DNA from: Frigoriglobus tundricola
GTDB lineage: Bacteria > Planctomycetota > Planctomycetia > Gemmatales > Gemmataceae
DNA: 64,000 nucleotides
Direction: 5' to 3'
Assembly: GCF_013128195.2 (NCBI RefSeq)
Contig: NZ_CP053452.2
Span: 4,278,001 to 4,342,000, forward strand
This document shows positions 24,601 to 34,587 of the stretch, in pieces. Each line of letters starts with the position of its first letter. Positions within the stretch are counted from its first letter, which is position 1. The position numbers were made by a program, and so were the translations under genes. The notes under the pieces were generated by a model. That model searched no databases. It was not told the origin of the DNA and worked only from the letters and a program-made list of their open reading frames with translations.

Positions 24601-25953
24601 ATGCCCCGTCGATTCTTCGTCCGCCTGCTCTCGGAGTTCGACCCGACCGGGGACCACGTTCCCGATGGGGACCTCCTCCGCCGGTTCGCCCGAGAGCGGG
24701 ATGCGGCCGCGTTGGAACTCCTGGTCCGCCGACACGCCGACGCCGTCTGGGCCGCCTGTCGCGGCGTTCTCCGTTCCGAAACCGATGCCGAAGACGCGTT
24801 CCAGGCCACGTTCCTCGTCCTGGCCCGGAAGGCCGGGACGGTTCGTGGCGCGTGCGTCGGGGGCTGGTTGCACCGCGTGGCGGTCAACGCGGCGCTGAAG
24901 CTCCGGGAGCGGTCCGCCCGCGTCACGATTGCGACCGGGGAGCAGCTCGACGCCCTCCCGGCGCCCGCGCCGGACGACCCCGACCCGGATCGGTCCGCAC
25001 TCGTTCAGGAAGAACTCGCCGGCCTTCCCGAGCGGTTCCGAGTTACGGTCGTCCTGTGCGAACTGGAGGGGCACACTCATGCCGATGCGGCGAAAGTGCT
25101 CGGGTGGCCGATCGGAACGGTGTCCAGCCGGTTGAGTCGGGCGCGGACCCTGCTCCGCGCCCGTCTGGCCCGCCGCGGGGTGTCCGCTCCCGCCGTCGTA
25201 CTCCCCGCGCTCGGCTGGCCCCCCGCGCTCGTCCGCGACGCGACCGCCGTTGCCGTCGGCACCGCTCCCGTTCGCCCGCCCGTTTCGGCACTTACCGAAG
25301 GAGTCCTCTCGATGATGCGTTTCGCGCAGTACAAGCTGTTCGCCGTCGGACTGGTGTCCGTCGGGCTGATCGCGCTCGCCGGCTTCGGGACGTTTACCGC
25401 CCTGGCCCAGCGGCCCGAACTCCCCGGGACGGAGCCGACCGAGGCCCCGGTCCCCGCGGACCCGAAAGACCCGCCGGCCATTTCGCCCGCGGGCGATTCG
25501 ATCACGGCGTACCCGGAACTCGACCCGAAGAACTTCCAAGACCTCGTGACGAAGTGCCCGAAGACGCTCGCAGGGAAAGAGATCCCGCTCGCGCCGAATG
25601 AGGCCCCCCTGTTACAACTTCAGAAGGCCAAACTGAACGCCGCCCTCGCGCGCCTGTCGCGCACGGTGGGGTCGCATAAGATCGGCGCACTAAACGATCT
25701 TCTACTCATCCCCGAAGCGTGCAACCAGGTGGTTACGGCCGCCGCGGACGTGTTCGCCCCGCACGAGTTGCGACCGTGGTTCGAGGAGCGGGTGCGGGTC
25801 GCGAAGTGGTATGAGAAGCAGATCGGCGAACAGGTGAGGATCGGGGCCGCAAAGACCGCCTCGGACCTCTACGCGGCCCGGTGCGCCCGGCTCGACGCCG
25901 AAATCGCCCTCATGAAGCTGACCTCACGGAAAGATGGGGGAGGCGGGCGCTGA
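24601..25953 (+). CDS. ECF RNA polymerase sigma factor with membrane-anchored C-terminal extension
   Basis: 450 residues. Sigma region 2 is near residues 27-85 (LRRFARERDAAALELLVRRH, then DAEDAFQATFLVLARKAG) and region 4 near 138-190 (LPERFRVTVVLCELEGHTHA, then VLGWPIGTVSSRLSRARTLL). A membrane segment near residues 245-265 (LFAVGLVSVGLIALAGFGTF) leads to an extracytoplasmic helical domain (PELDPKNFQDLV to the C-terminus). It is paralogous in layout to the gene at 2351 but with an unrelated C-terminal domain. It converges on a Ser/Thr kinase gene. No anti-sigma gene is adjacent, consistent with built-in control, which is inference. Confidence 0.86.
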   Translation: MPRRFFVRLLSEFDPTGDHVPDGDLLRRFARERDAAALELLVRRHADAVWAACRGVLRSETDAEDAFQATFLVLARKAGTVRGACVGGWLHRVAVNAALKLRERSARVTIATGEQLDALPAPAPDDPDPDRSALVQEELAGLPERFRVTVVLCELEGHTHADAAKVLGWPIGTVSSRLSRARTLLRARLARRGVSAPAVVLPALGWPPALVRDATAVAVGTAPVRPPVSALTEGVLSMMRFAQYKLFAVGLVSVGLIALAGFGTFTALAQRPELPGTEPTEAPVPADPKDPPAISPAGDSITAYPELDPKNFQDLVTKCPKTLAGKEIPLAPNEAPLLQLQKAKLNAALARLSRTVGSHKIGALNDLLLIPEACNQVVTAAADVFAPHELRPWFEERVRVAKWYEKQIGEQVRIGAAKTASDLYAARCARLDAEIALMKLTSRKDGGGGR

Positions 25954-26029
25954 ACCCATGATTAGCTGGGGACGGCCGCTCGCCTGACCGGACCCACAGG
26001 TGCGTCTCGTCACCGCCGGCGGGCCGGGC

Positions 26030-26050
26030 GAGAACGGAATTGCCGTTCTC
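26030..26050. terminator. Hairpin in the convergent gap between sigma factor and kinase
   Basis: GAGAACGG-AATTG-CCGTTCTC is a perfect eight-bp stem located between two convergent genes. There is no T-run, so a terminator role is only suggested by position. Confidence 0.4.
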
Positions 26051-26147
26051 CGGTACGGTTCGGAAGCGGGTCCCGTTGTGCCGATCTGATACCCACCCCA
26101 TTCGTCGCTGCTACCCCGTAGTGGCACTCGCGACGGTGTACGGGTCA

Positions 26148-29100
26148 CTACTTCTCCTCACTCACCCGCTGCTCTAACTCGGCCAGCAGCGGCGCGAAGT
26201 CCTCGTTCAGCTTGCGAACCGCGTCCCACTCGGGGGCGGCCAGCGCGTCGGCGTCGCGGAAGCCGGCGCGGATCGCGAGCTTCAGAAACGCCACCGCGTC
26301 GTTCGCGTCGCCCTGTTTCACCTTCAGATCCGGGTCGCCGTTGTTCGGGTTCCGACCACCGCGGGGGGCCGCCGCGCACTTGGCGAACGTGCGGGCAACG
26401 GCGAACGCGTCCGCGGCGGCTTTGGCCTTATCGGTTGCCCGTTCAGCAGCGGGCTTCACCAGTTCCGCCAACAGGCTCGCGGCGCTGCGGGCGCTCGTCG
26501 GGTGGTCCGCGCGCAGTTCGAGGGTCGCGACGGTCTGGAGCGCGGCGGCCCGCACGTCCGCGTCGAAGGCTTTCACCGCCGCCGGGTTCGACACCCCGGC
26601 CTGGACCGCCCGCGCGTACACCCGCTGCCGTTCAGCGGCCTTCGCGACCGGGGCCAGGAGCGGATCGGTCGCGTCGCCCGCCACCTCCGCGGCCTTCACG
26701 TACCACCCGTCCGCGGTGGCGAACTGGCGCACCTCGGTGTTGACGTCGCCGCAGCGGATCATCGCGAGCGCGAGCCGGCGGCGGCCGGCCTTCGTCCGCG
26801 CGTCGGTCCCGCCGACGGCTGACCACCGCTCGACCGCGGTCCGGGCCGCCGCGAGCGCCCGTTCGGTGTTGCCCAGCGCCGCGTAGAACGACGCCAGCCG
26901 CTCACATGCCGCCGCCTCGTCCTCCTTCGCCTGTGCGTTTCCGGCGTCCACCTGGGTCAGCTTCTCGCACCGTTCGAGCGAGTTCTGCCACACGATCAGC
27001 GCGCCGGTCGTGTGCCCGCCGTTGGTGAGGATCTGCCCCCACTTGCCGTAGGCCAGCGCGATGTCCCGCTGGGCCTGGGCGCTACCGGGATCGGACGCGG
27101 CGAGTTGAACGAACAGTTCGGTGGCCTCGGTCGCGGGGGCGGCGGCGAGGCGCGGGCGGCCGGCGGCACACTGCGCCTCGGCCAGTTTGTACAGCCCCAC
27201 CGCGAGGTCGCGCTTCGCCCCGGCCGATTCCTTGTCCTTTGCCACGGCCTTGCGGCGGATCTCCACGGAGTCGGTGAGGGCCGCGATCGCGCCGGGCAGG
27301 TCCCGCTTCGCGGCCCGGCCGTCGCCCAGGCGCTCCAGCCCGCGGGCGAGGTCGAGTTCGGCGCCGGCGTTCGCCCGGTCGGCGTCTTGTAGCTCGCGGC
27401 GGAGCGTTTCGCTGGCGGCGTACTCGGCGGTGCCTTCGTCGGTTCGCCCGGCGGCGAGGAGCGCGTCACCGAGGCGCTCGTGGGCCAGGGCCAGGGCGGC
27501 CCGCGCCGTCGCCGACTCGTTCGTCCGGAGGGCGTCTGCGAGTTCCTTGCCGGCCCGCGCGTTCTGGACCGCCCCGTCGATTTCGCCCAGACGGAGCTGC
27601 GCGTCCGCGAGCCGGCCGTACATGAGGGCGAGTTCCGCCCGCGTGCCGGCGCTGTCGGGGTACTTCTTGCGCACGCCTTCCAACTGCTCCGCCCCCGCGC
27701 GGTACACGGCGGCGGCGGCCGTCACGTGCCCGCGCGCGAAGTAGACCTCGCCGAGGCGGGCGTGGGCGTCGGCCCGGTCGTGGGTGGCGTCGGGGTGGTC
27801 GGGGCCGCGTCCGCGAGGGCCGCCCGAATGGCGAGCGCGGCACGGGCGCTCTCCAGTGCCGCCTCCGTGCCGACGCGCAGGTCTTTCACCTCCGGGTCGC
27901 CGCTCGCGAGTAACTCGGTCCGGCCGGTGCGGAGCTGGAGCCCGGCCATCGCGTCGAGGCTGGCGGCGTAGGCCCGCAGGCGCTCCGCGGCGTCCGGGGC
28001 GGCGCCCGCGACGAGCTTCTCCGGGGCGAGCGCCTTCGTGCGGTCAGCGCCGCGGCGCAGTCTTTAATCGCCCTGCGGGAGTCGCCCCGTAGCATCAGGA
28101 TCGTCGCGCGGCGCGCCCGCGCCGCGGCCAGGTCCGCTCGTGCCTCCGCGTCGTCCTTCTCGGCTACGAGTGCTGTGAACAGAGCGACGGCCTCGTCGAT
28201 CGCCTTGATGGCGTCGTCCGATCGGCCGGCCTGGACGAGGATGCCGGCGAGCTTGTCGAGCGCGCGGCCCAGGTCGCGGTCGGCGGCCCGCCGGTCGCCC
28301 GGCACCGCGGCGGGGGCCTCGGCCTCGCGCCTCACCCGGTGCGCCTGTTCGACCGCGAGCGCGAAGTTCTTGAGCGCGCTCTTCGTGTCGCCGAGGCGCT
28401 GGTGCACCTCGCCCATCTGCCGGTACGCGGCGACGAGCGTCCGGTCGGCGTACCGGCCCTCGCGCCCGCCCTCGATGAGGGCCGTCAGCCCCTTGGCCGC
28501 GTTCTCGAGGAGCGCCTTCCGCAGGTCCTCGGTCCCCATGCGGTCCGCGAGCTTCTTGTCGACGTCGGTGACGAGCACGTTGAACGCGTTCACGGCGCTC
28601 TCGTACCGGCGGGTCGCGACGTTCCGGGCGACCGTGATCTTCGCGTTCTGCTCCTTGATTTGTGCGTTCTGCCCGGCGATCGTCTCGTTCTGCGCGGTCA
28701 CGGTCTTGAGCGCCGCGACCGTCTGGTCCTTCTGCTCCTCCGCCAGGTCCGCGCGGCGGCCGTTTTCTTCTGCTCCTCCCGCGTGTTCAGCTCGCCCAGG
28801 TGCACCGCCCACGCGATGCCGCCCGCGGCCAGCGCGCCGGCGAGCAGCAGCGAGGCGCCCGCCGCCACGCGGGCCGGGTGCCGCCGCCCCCACCGCGCGA
28901 GGCGGGCGGGGAGCGGGTCGCGGTAGCACGACACCGGCTCGTCGGACAGCCACCGCTCCACGTCGGCGGCGAGGTCCAGCGCGGTCGCGTACCGGTCCTC
29001 CTGGCGCAGCGCCATCGCCTTGCGGGCGATCGCGTCCAGCGGCTTCGGGCACTCGGGGCTCACGGCCGCGGCCGGCTCGTACGCCCCGCGGCGCACGCGG

Positions 29101-30419
29101 TCGAGCACCTCGGCCGTGGTCTTACCGGAGAACGGGGCCTTCCCGGTGAGGATGACGAACAGCGTGGCCCCGAGCGCGTAGATGTCGGCCCGCGGGCCGA
29201 CCCGGTGCACCTCGCCGGCGGCCTGCTCGGGGGCCATGTACGCGGGCGTGCCGACGGCGGTGCCGGCCAGCGTCATGTGCGACGGCATGTCGGTGGCCTC
29301 GGGGTCGTGGCGGAACCCCGCTTCGGCCTGGGCCTTCATCACGCGGTCGAAGTCGGGGCCGTCGTCGAGCGACTTGGCCAGCCCCCAGTCCACCACCAGC
29401 GTCTCGCCGAACGCGCCGACCATGATGTTCGCCGGCTTGATGTCGCGGTGGATGATGTTCCGCGAGTGGGCGTAAGCGATGGCCTGGCAGGTGGCGAGGA
29501 ACCGCGCGAGCAGGTGCCGGAACGCGACCGACCGGGGCACGGTCGCGGTCGTCCGAACCGCCGCGCTCGGCGCGGGGTCCGAGGGCCGATCGGCCGAGCG
29601 CTCGGTCTTCTCCGCCGCCGCGTTTTTCGCCGCCCTCTGCCCGTGGTAGCGGTCGATTTCGTCCTTGAGCGTCTCGCCGCGGATGAACCGCATGGCGTAG
29701 CACGGGCGGCCCCGGACGTCGTTCACGAGCCCGAACACGGGCACCACGCCGGGGTGATCGAGGCGGGCCGTGAGTTCGGCTTCGGTGAGGAACCGGCGGC
29801 GGCTGCCGGCGTCGTCGGCGTAGTGCGATTTGATCCGCTTGACGGCGACCTCGCGGTTCAGCTCGGTGTCCCGCGCGGTGAAGACCTCGCCCAGCCCGCC
29901 GGACGCGTGGAGCGCCCGCAGCGCGAACCGGCCGACCATCGTGCCGGTCGCGGAGGGTGACGCGCCCGGGCGCCCCGATGGGCCGTGGGAAACGGACACC
30001 GGGGCGGTATCGCTGCCGAGCGGTCCGGTCGATCCGCCGCCCGAGGCGACGGTGCGGCCGGCGGGCACAACCCGCGTCGCGCCGGCGTCGGCCGCATAAG
30101 CGCCGGTGGCACCGTTATCGGTCACCGAGGCCGACACACGGGTCCCCGCCGATGAGGGGAGGAGGGTCGCTTCCACGCCGTCGGTCGTGGCGCCGGCGGG
30201 CGCGGCCGAAGGGAGGGTCGCGCTCGCATCGATTGGCACCGGCACCGGGGCCACGGGCACATCGACGGTCACATCGGCGCCGGCCGGGTGGTGCGGGGTG
30301 TCGGCGTCGGCGAGTTCCACCGGGCGCGGGGAAGCGTCCCGCGCGCCCGGCGGGGCGCCGGCCGGCGCCTCGGGCAATAAGGTCTGATCGACCTCGTCGG
30401 GTTCGTGCGGAGCCGCCAT
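26148..30419 (-). CDS. Membrane Ser/Thr protein kinase with long C-terminal TPR-like region (three frame breaks)
   Basis: Reading minus strand from ATG 30419 (GGAGG upstream): a Pro/Ala/Thr-rich N-terminus of about 160 residues, a Hanks-type kinase domain with ASGGLGEVF, Lys194 in VAVKRIK, Asp326 in HRDIKPAN and DWG at 344-346, a membrane helix near residue 515 (LLLAGALAAGGIAW), a coiled coil, then many TPR-like repeats to the C-terminus. The protein runs through three frames; each switch equals one missing base: at TTTT 28763-28766, near 28035-28055, and at GGGG 27801-27804. Three losses restore the original frame, and the joined protein would be about 1424 residues. Sequencing indels are likelier than decay. 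This is the common planctomycete PKN layout; substrates unknown. Confidence 0.8.
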
Positions 30420-30623
30420 AATCGCTATCCTCCGTAGCGGAGGTCTTAAGGGAAATATCAGACTAACCTTTCGCCGCTAATTCGGAAACGGGAAAGGGTT
30501 AGAAAGAGCCGGACGAGTGGCGAACCGGGGCAGGATGTGGGACCGAAACGGGACAACAATTGGGGACGTATCGGCTCGAAATACGAGACGCCGGGCGAGG
30601 TCCGGTGGGCCGGTACCTTCGAC

Positions 30624-31913
30624 CTACCGCTGGCGCGCCAGATCGGCCAGGGCTTGTCTCGCCGGGGCACAATTCGGATCGATCTGAAGCGCGCTCTGGA
30701 GCCAGCGGACCCCTTGCTCGCGCTGGCCCGCACGCAACAGGAGCCGGCCCAGTTCGCAATGCAGGAGCGGGTCGCCGGGGCGCTGGGCGATCTCCTTGGT
30801 GACGACCTCATTGAACCGCGCCGAGTCGTTCTCCATTTGCTGAAGCTGTTCCCGCTGCTTCCGCGCCGCGTCGGCCTGGTTCGTTTTTTCGAGACAGAGA
30901 ACCAGTGTGTAGCAGGCGGTGTGGTCCATCGGGTTCCGGCGGAGCGCTTCGCGCAGCCAGGTCTCCGCCTCCGCCACCTGGTCGGTCTTGAACGCGAGCC
31001 GGCCGCGCAGGGACAGCGCCGCCGGCAGCTCCGGCTGCACCGCGAGCACCTCGTCCACGAGCCGCACGGCCTCGGCCGTGTCGCCCAGGCTGTCGCGGCA
31101 CTCGGCCAGACCGACCCGGACGCGGGCGTTTTCGGGCTGGGCCTGACGCAGGCGCTCGAAGTGTTCGGCGGCCTTGGCGAACTCCCGACTCGTGAGCAGG
31201 GCGACCGCCAGCCCCAGGCGGGCCTCCTCGTGATCGGCGTCCAGCTCCACGGCGCGGCCGTAGCTGGTCACGGCGGCGGACACGGCGTGGGCGTAATCGA
31301 GGTGGAAGAGCCCCTCGAGGTAGAACATTTGCGGGCTGTCCGGCTGCACCTGCTGCCAGCGGTCCAGGCAGCGCCGGGCCATGCCGAGCCGGTACTGCCG
31401 CAAATACCCGCGCGTCAGGGCTTCCAGGAGCAGGGGGGCCTCCGGGCGGCCCTCCTCCACGTGCTTCCAGCACTGCTCGACCACCCGGTCCTGGCGGCAC
31501 TCGGCGTCCAGCAGGAGCTGTTCGAGGGTCACGGCGGCGTCGCGCCCCCGCTCCTGCTGGTACATCGCGAGCAGGCGCTCGGTGTCGCCGTAGACGCCGG
31601 CCCTCCGGGCGGACCGGGCGGCCAACAGCATCACCTCGGGGTCCCGGGGCCAGGTCTCCCGGCAGAGGCGCAGGTGGCGGATCGCCTGCGCGGTGTGACA
31701 GCGCTCGACCTCCGCACGGGCGGCCCGGTAGTGCTGCCACGCCCGCGCGTATGGTATGCCCCAGACGAGCGCGGCGGTCAGGCCGAGAGCGATGGTCGCG
31801 AGCCGCCACTTGGAGCGCCGCGACCGGGCCAGGACCCGGCCCGCCCACGCGCGCAGGGCGCTCCAGCGGCTGACTCGTGGCGCGGCGACGGCGTGTGGCG
31901 GGGTGGCACGCAT
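30624..31913 (-). CDS. Membrane-anchored tetratricopeptide repeat protein
   Basis: About 429 residues from ATG 31913. A single hydrophobic segment near residues 37-57 (LATIALGLTAALVWGIPYA) precedes at least eight TPR-like helices pairs, for example AAVTSYGRAVELDADHEEAR, FAKAAEHFERLRQAQPENAR and QGVRWLQSALQIDPNCAPAR. It likely anchors to the inner membrane with the repeats outside, acting as a protein interaction scaffold. It follows the small lipoprotein gene by 23 bases and ends 204 bp from the kinase start; probably one transcript with the DUF1559 gene. Confidence 0.78.
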   Translation of the reverse strand: MRATPPHAVAAPRVSRWSALRAWAGRVLARSRRSKWRLATIALGLTAALVWGIPYARAWQHYRAARAEVERCHTAQAIRHLRLCRETWPRDPEVMLLAARSARRAGVYGDTERLLAMYQQERGRDAAVTLEQLLLDAECRQDRVVEQCWKHVEEGRPEAPLLLEALTRGYLRQYRLGMARRCLDRWQQVQPDSPQMFYLEGLFHLDYAHAVSAAVTSYGRAVELDADHEEARLGLAVALLTSREFAKAAEHFERLRQAQPENARVRVGLAECRDSLGDTAEAVRLVDEVLAVQPELPAALSLRGRLAFKTDQVAEAETWLREALRRNPMDHTACYTLVLCLEKTNQADAARKQREQLQQMENDSARFNEVVTKEIAQRPGDPLLHCELGRLLLRAGQREQGVRWLQSALQIDPNCAPARQALADLARQR

Positions 31914-31936
31914 GGCAGGCCCTCGGTGACCCGAAT

Positions 31937-32446
31937 CACGAGCCCGGCGGCGGGGGCGGGGCACTCGACATTTCGATGTCGTGGGTCTGTGGGCCCGGTG
32001 CCACCGTGTACTTCAGATCGGTCGTGTCCGCGTTCGAATAGCGGGAGGGGATACTGACCCACTGCGTTTTCGCGTTCGGCTCTTCCGCCCCCGATTGCTT
32101 CGGGTGCGGGAGCTGTTTCGGCGCCGCCGCGCCCTGGCCCCGGCGCCTTTCCGGGCCTGCAACATCGAGTTGGTCACCGTGATTTTCACCTCACCGACCG
32201 GGGCCTTGATCTGGTAGATGCCGTTCTCGTCGATATTCCCGGACGCGGCGAACCCGCCGTTCACGGCAACGAAACTCACCTGCCCCCCGGGTACGGGCTT
32301 GCCCTGGAGCAGCACCTTGCCCGATACCTCCGCGTGATCGACCGACCGCGGCGGCTGGCCCCGCAGCCCGTGACCGCCGCCAGCAGCGCGAGCAGCGCGC
32401 CGCAACCGGCCGCGCGGGCGCCCGTCTTGCTCAGACACGAATGCAT
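31937..32446 (-). CDS. Small lipoprotein with carboxypeptidase-regulatory-like fold (two frame breaks)
   Basis: ATG 32446 opens a lipoprotein signal peptide with lipobox AVTGC at residue 28-ish. After a frame switch at CCCC 32359-32362 the protein continues SVDHAEVSGKVLLQGKPVPG, GQVSFVAVNGGFAASGNIDE and GIYQIKAPVGEVKITVTNS, the beta-sandwich pattern of planctomycete 'proposed carboxypeptidase regulatory-like' lipoproteins that usually accompany DUF1559 genes. A second switch near 32120-32145 gives a tail PKQLPHPKQSGAEEPNAKTQ and DLKYTVAPGPQTHDIEM. The combined frame closes correctly at TGA 31937. The joined product would be 169 residues. Confidence 0.7.
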
Positions 32447-32564
32447 GAAAGCGCTCCCGAAATGAGACCGTGATCCGAGGTGATCGATATGTAACGAGCC
32501 CGGCGCGGCCGCTGCGGACGGGCCCGTCCGCAGCGGCCGCACCGGGCGAATGATGACCGCCCCG

Positions 32565-33542
32565 CTACCAGTCCGAACCGAGGACCTCACCGTTGCTCGG
32601 CGTACAGGCCGCGTACCAGGTCCCCCCGGACACCCCGGGTGAGAGCGTGCGCACGCTGCCGTCGCCCAAACCGACGTTGATCCCGCCCGTGTGTGGCGAC
32701 GTGGCCCGGCAGCCGCACACGCTGAAGTTCCCCCCCCAGCCCGTGGCCGCAAAGTTCGTGTTGCAGTAGGTGGGCGAGGGGGCGAACAGGGGCGGGTACG
32801 ATGCGCCGACAAAATTCAGGGGGCCACAGTCGCCGTTGGACGACGTGGGCGTCTGGAATGTGTTGTAGTCCCACCACCACAGATTGGTTTGCGCGTTGGA
32901 GAAATTGTAGTTGCCGCCCGCGTACGTCTCGGTGAAGAAAATCGTCTGAGACGTCCCGTCCGCGATGGAGGTGGGGAACGTGGAATAGCCGACCCAGTCG
33001 GCCTGGAAGATCATGCCGTTCAGCGCGTAGCTGCCGATCCCGCCCCAGGTTTGCGGGTTGTAGGTCGGATCGGAGGGGCAGACGTACGGTTTGGGCGTCT
33101 GGATCCCGTTCGATCCGTCCCACGGACAGCCGCCGATCGACTGCGGGTTGGCCCCCTGCTCCACGTCGTAGCCGGTCCCGCCCTTGTTCTGGAACCAGTT
33201 GTACGCGTTCTGCTGTTCGATGTAGGGCAACAGATAGACCAGCGCGCCGGCGAACGAAGAGTTCGGGCTGTTGTCGGAAATGGCCCTCTTATCGCCTTGG
33301 AACGTCGGAAACGAGCCGATGGCGGGCGGCAGCTTGCCGCTATAAGTGCCGGCGAGGTTCTGCATCCCCAGCCCCATTTGCTTGAGGTTGTTCTGGCAGC
33401 TCATGCGCGCGGCCGCCTCGCGCACCTTTTGCACCGCGGGCAGCAGCAGCCCGATGAGGATCGCGATGATCGCGATGACGACCAGCAGCTCGATCAGCGT
33501 GAACCCACGCCGCGAGCGCCCCGATGCGAGTCTCATTGACAC
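32565..33542 (-). CDS. DUF1559 domain pseudopilin-like protein
   Basis: 325 residues. The N-terminus has the type IV prepilin cleavage/methylation motif [20 protein letters not shown], then [20 protein letters not shown] and [14 protein letters not shown], diagnostic of the DUF1559 (SBP_bac_10/'H-X9-DG') family expanded in planctomycetes. The C-terminus has [20 protein letters not shown], the usual H...G...DGSV motif. Likely exported and membrane anchored; role uncertain, possibly surface or secretion pseudopilin. It heads the unit with the lipoprotein and TPR genes. Confidence 0.93.
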   Translation of the reverse strand: MSMRLASGRSRRGFTLIELLVVIAIIAILIGLLLPAVQKVREAAARMSCQNNLKQMGLGMQNLAGTYSGKLPPAIGSFPTFQGDKRAISDNSPNSSFAGALVYLLPYIEQQNAYNWFQNKGGTGYDVEQGANPQSIGGCPWDGSNGIQTPKPYVCPSDPTYNPQTWGGIGSYALNGMIFQADWVGYSTFPTSIADGTSQTIFFTETYAGGNYNFSNAQTNLWWWDYNTFQTPTSSNGDCGPLNFVGASYPPLFAPSPTYCNTNFAATGWGGNFSVCGCRATSPHTGGINVGLGDGSVRTLSPGVSGGTWYAACTPSNGEVLGSDW

Positions 33543-33829
33543 ACTCCTCAGACGATGGGAATTGAAAAAACCGCACCTCTGTTCAGCCGCCGCACCGAGT
33601 GGACACGGGCGCCGGTGAGAACAAAATTGCCGTGAGCGAGATTGAAAATATCGGCCGGTTCAAAAACACGAGCAGCCGGTCCCGACAGGGGCTCAGGGAA
33701 CGAGAACTGTTGAGAGCCGGCGTACGATTGAGGACGCGAGTATCCTCAGATGGGGGTAAGTTCTAACACGCGTTTTCGGCGGTAGCAAGTGGAAAATGTA
33801 AAGTCTGAAAGTGGATCCGGCTGGCCCGT

Positions 33830-34320
33830 CGGCCCGAGTCGCGGTTGAGTGCGCTGGCCGATGGCGCCGATTGGACCGGAAACCGATCCGCAAGCGTTCC
33901 CGAACGCGTGGGGGCGCCGGAGATCTTTCACGGCTTGGAAGGCGTGTCGGACGCGGCCAAAGCGTATTTCGGTCACGCCGCCGGAGGCGGTGGACCCGGC
34001 CACGACGCGCGGCCGGGAGCTGTAACTGGGCGACGTTTACGCGGGCGTCGCGGACTGGGTCGGTGAGTTGGGTTTGGACCCGCGGGTGCGCCGGAGCCGC
34101 GCTGGACGGGTTGCTGAACGATCTGGCCGGCCACCGAGAGCGGTTACCGTATGCGCTGCGGCGCGGCCAAACGATCGGCAGCGGTTGGATCGAGGGCGCC
34201 GCGTAGAACCTGATCTGCCGGCACCTGAAGGCGAACAATGCGCGTTGGGCGCCGGAGAACGTGAACCGCATCGCGGGCGCCTGCTGTGCACGTTACAGCG
34301 GAACTTGGGGTGCGTGCGGG
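33830..34320 (+). pseudogene. Decayed ISKra4-like transposase remnant
   Basis: Two frames carry pieces of one transposase: ALADGADWTGNRSASVPERV with EIFHGLEGVSDAAKAYFGHA (around 33845-33970), then LDGLLNDLAGHRERLPYALR and GQTIGSGWIEGAA, a TAG stop at 34204-34206, and beyond it NLICRHLKANNARWAPENVN. The order catalytic DGA/H...GSG-IEG...RW matches ISKra4-family DDE transposases as I recall them. N-terminal half missing, several frame changes. Inactive. Confidence 0.6.
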
Positions 34321-34587
34321 CAATCGAGCTGACTCGTTCCCACGCGACCCGGGGGCGGATCGAGACGCGCCGTCGGCCCGTGCCATCCGTGGAATAGCCG
34401 ACAAGTCGCCCGCGCATCCGGACGCCTACGCCATGCGGACCCGATGTGTACCGGCGAGCGGGAGGACGACGTGTTACCCCCGTAACACCTCAACTTGTAC
34501 CGCAAGTCGGGCTAGATTTTATGTCGTACGCGATCATGGGGCGGAGCTTCCGGAGGCCGCGCCAGAGGGTCGAGGGCAAGTCACGGT

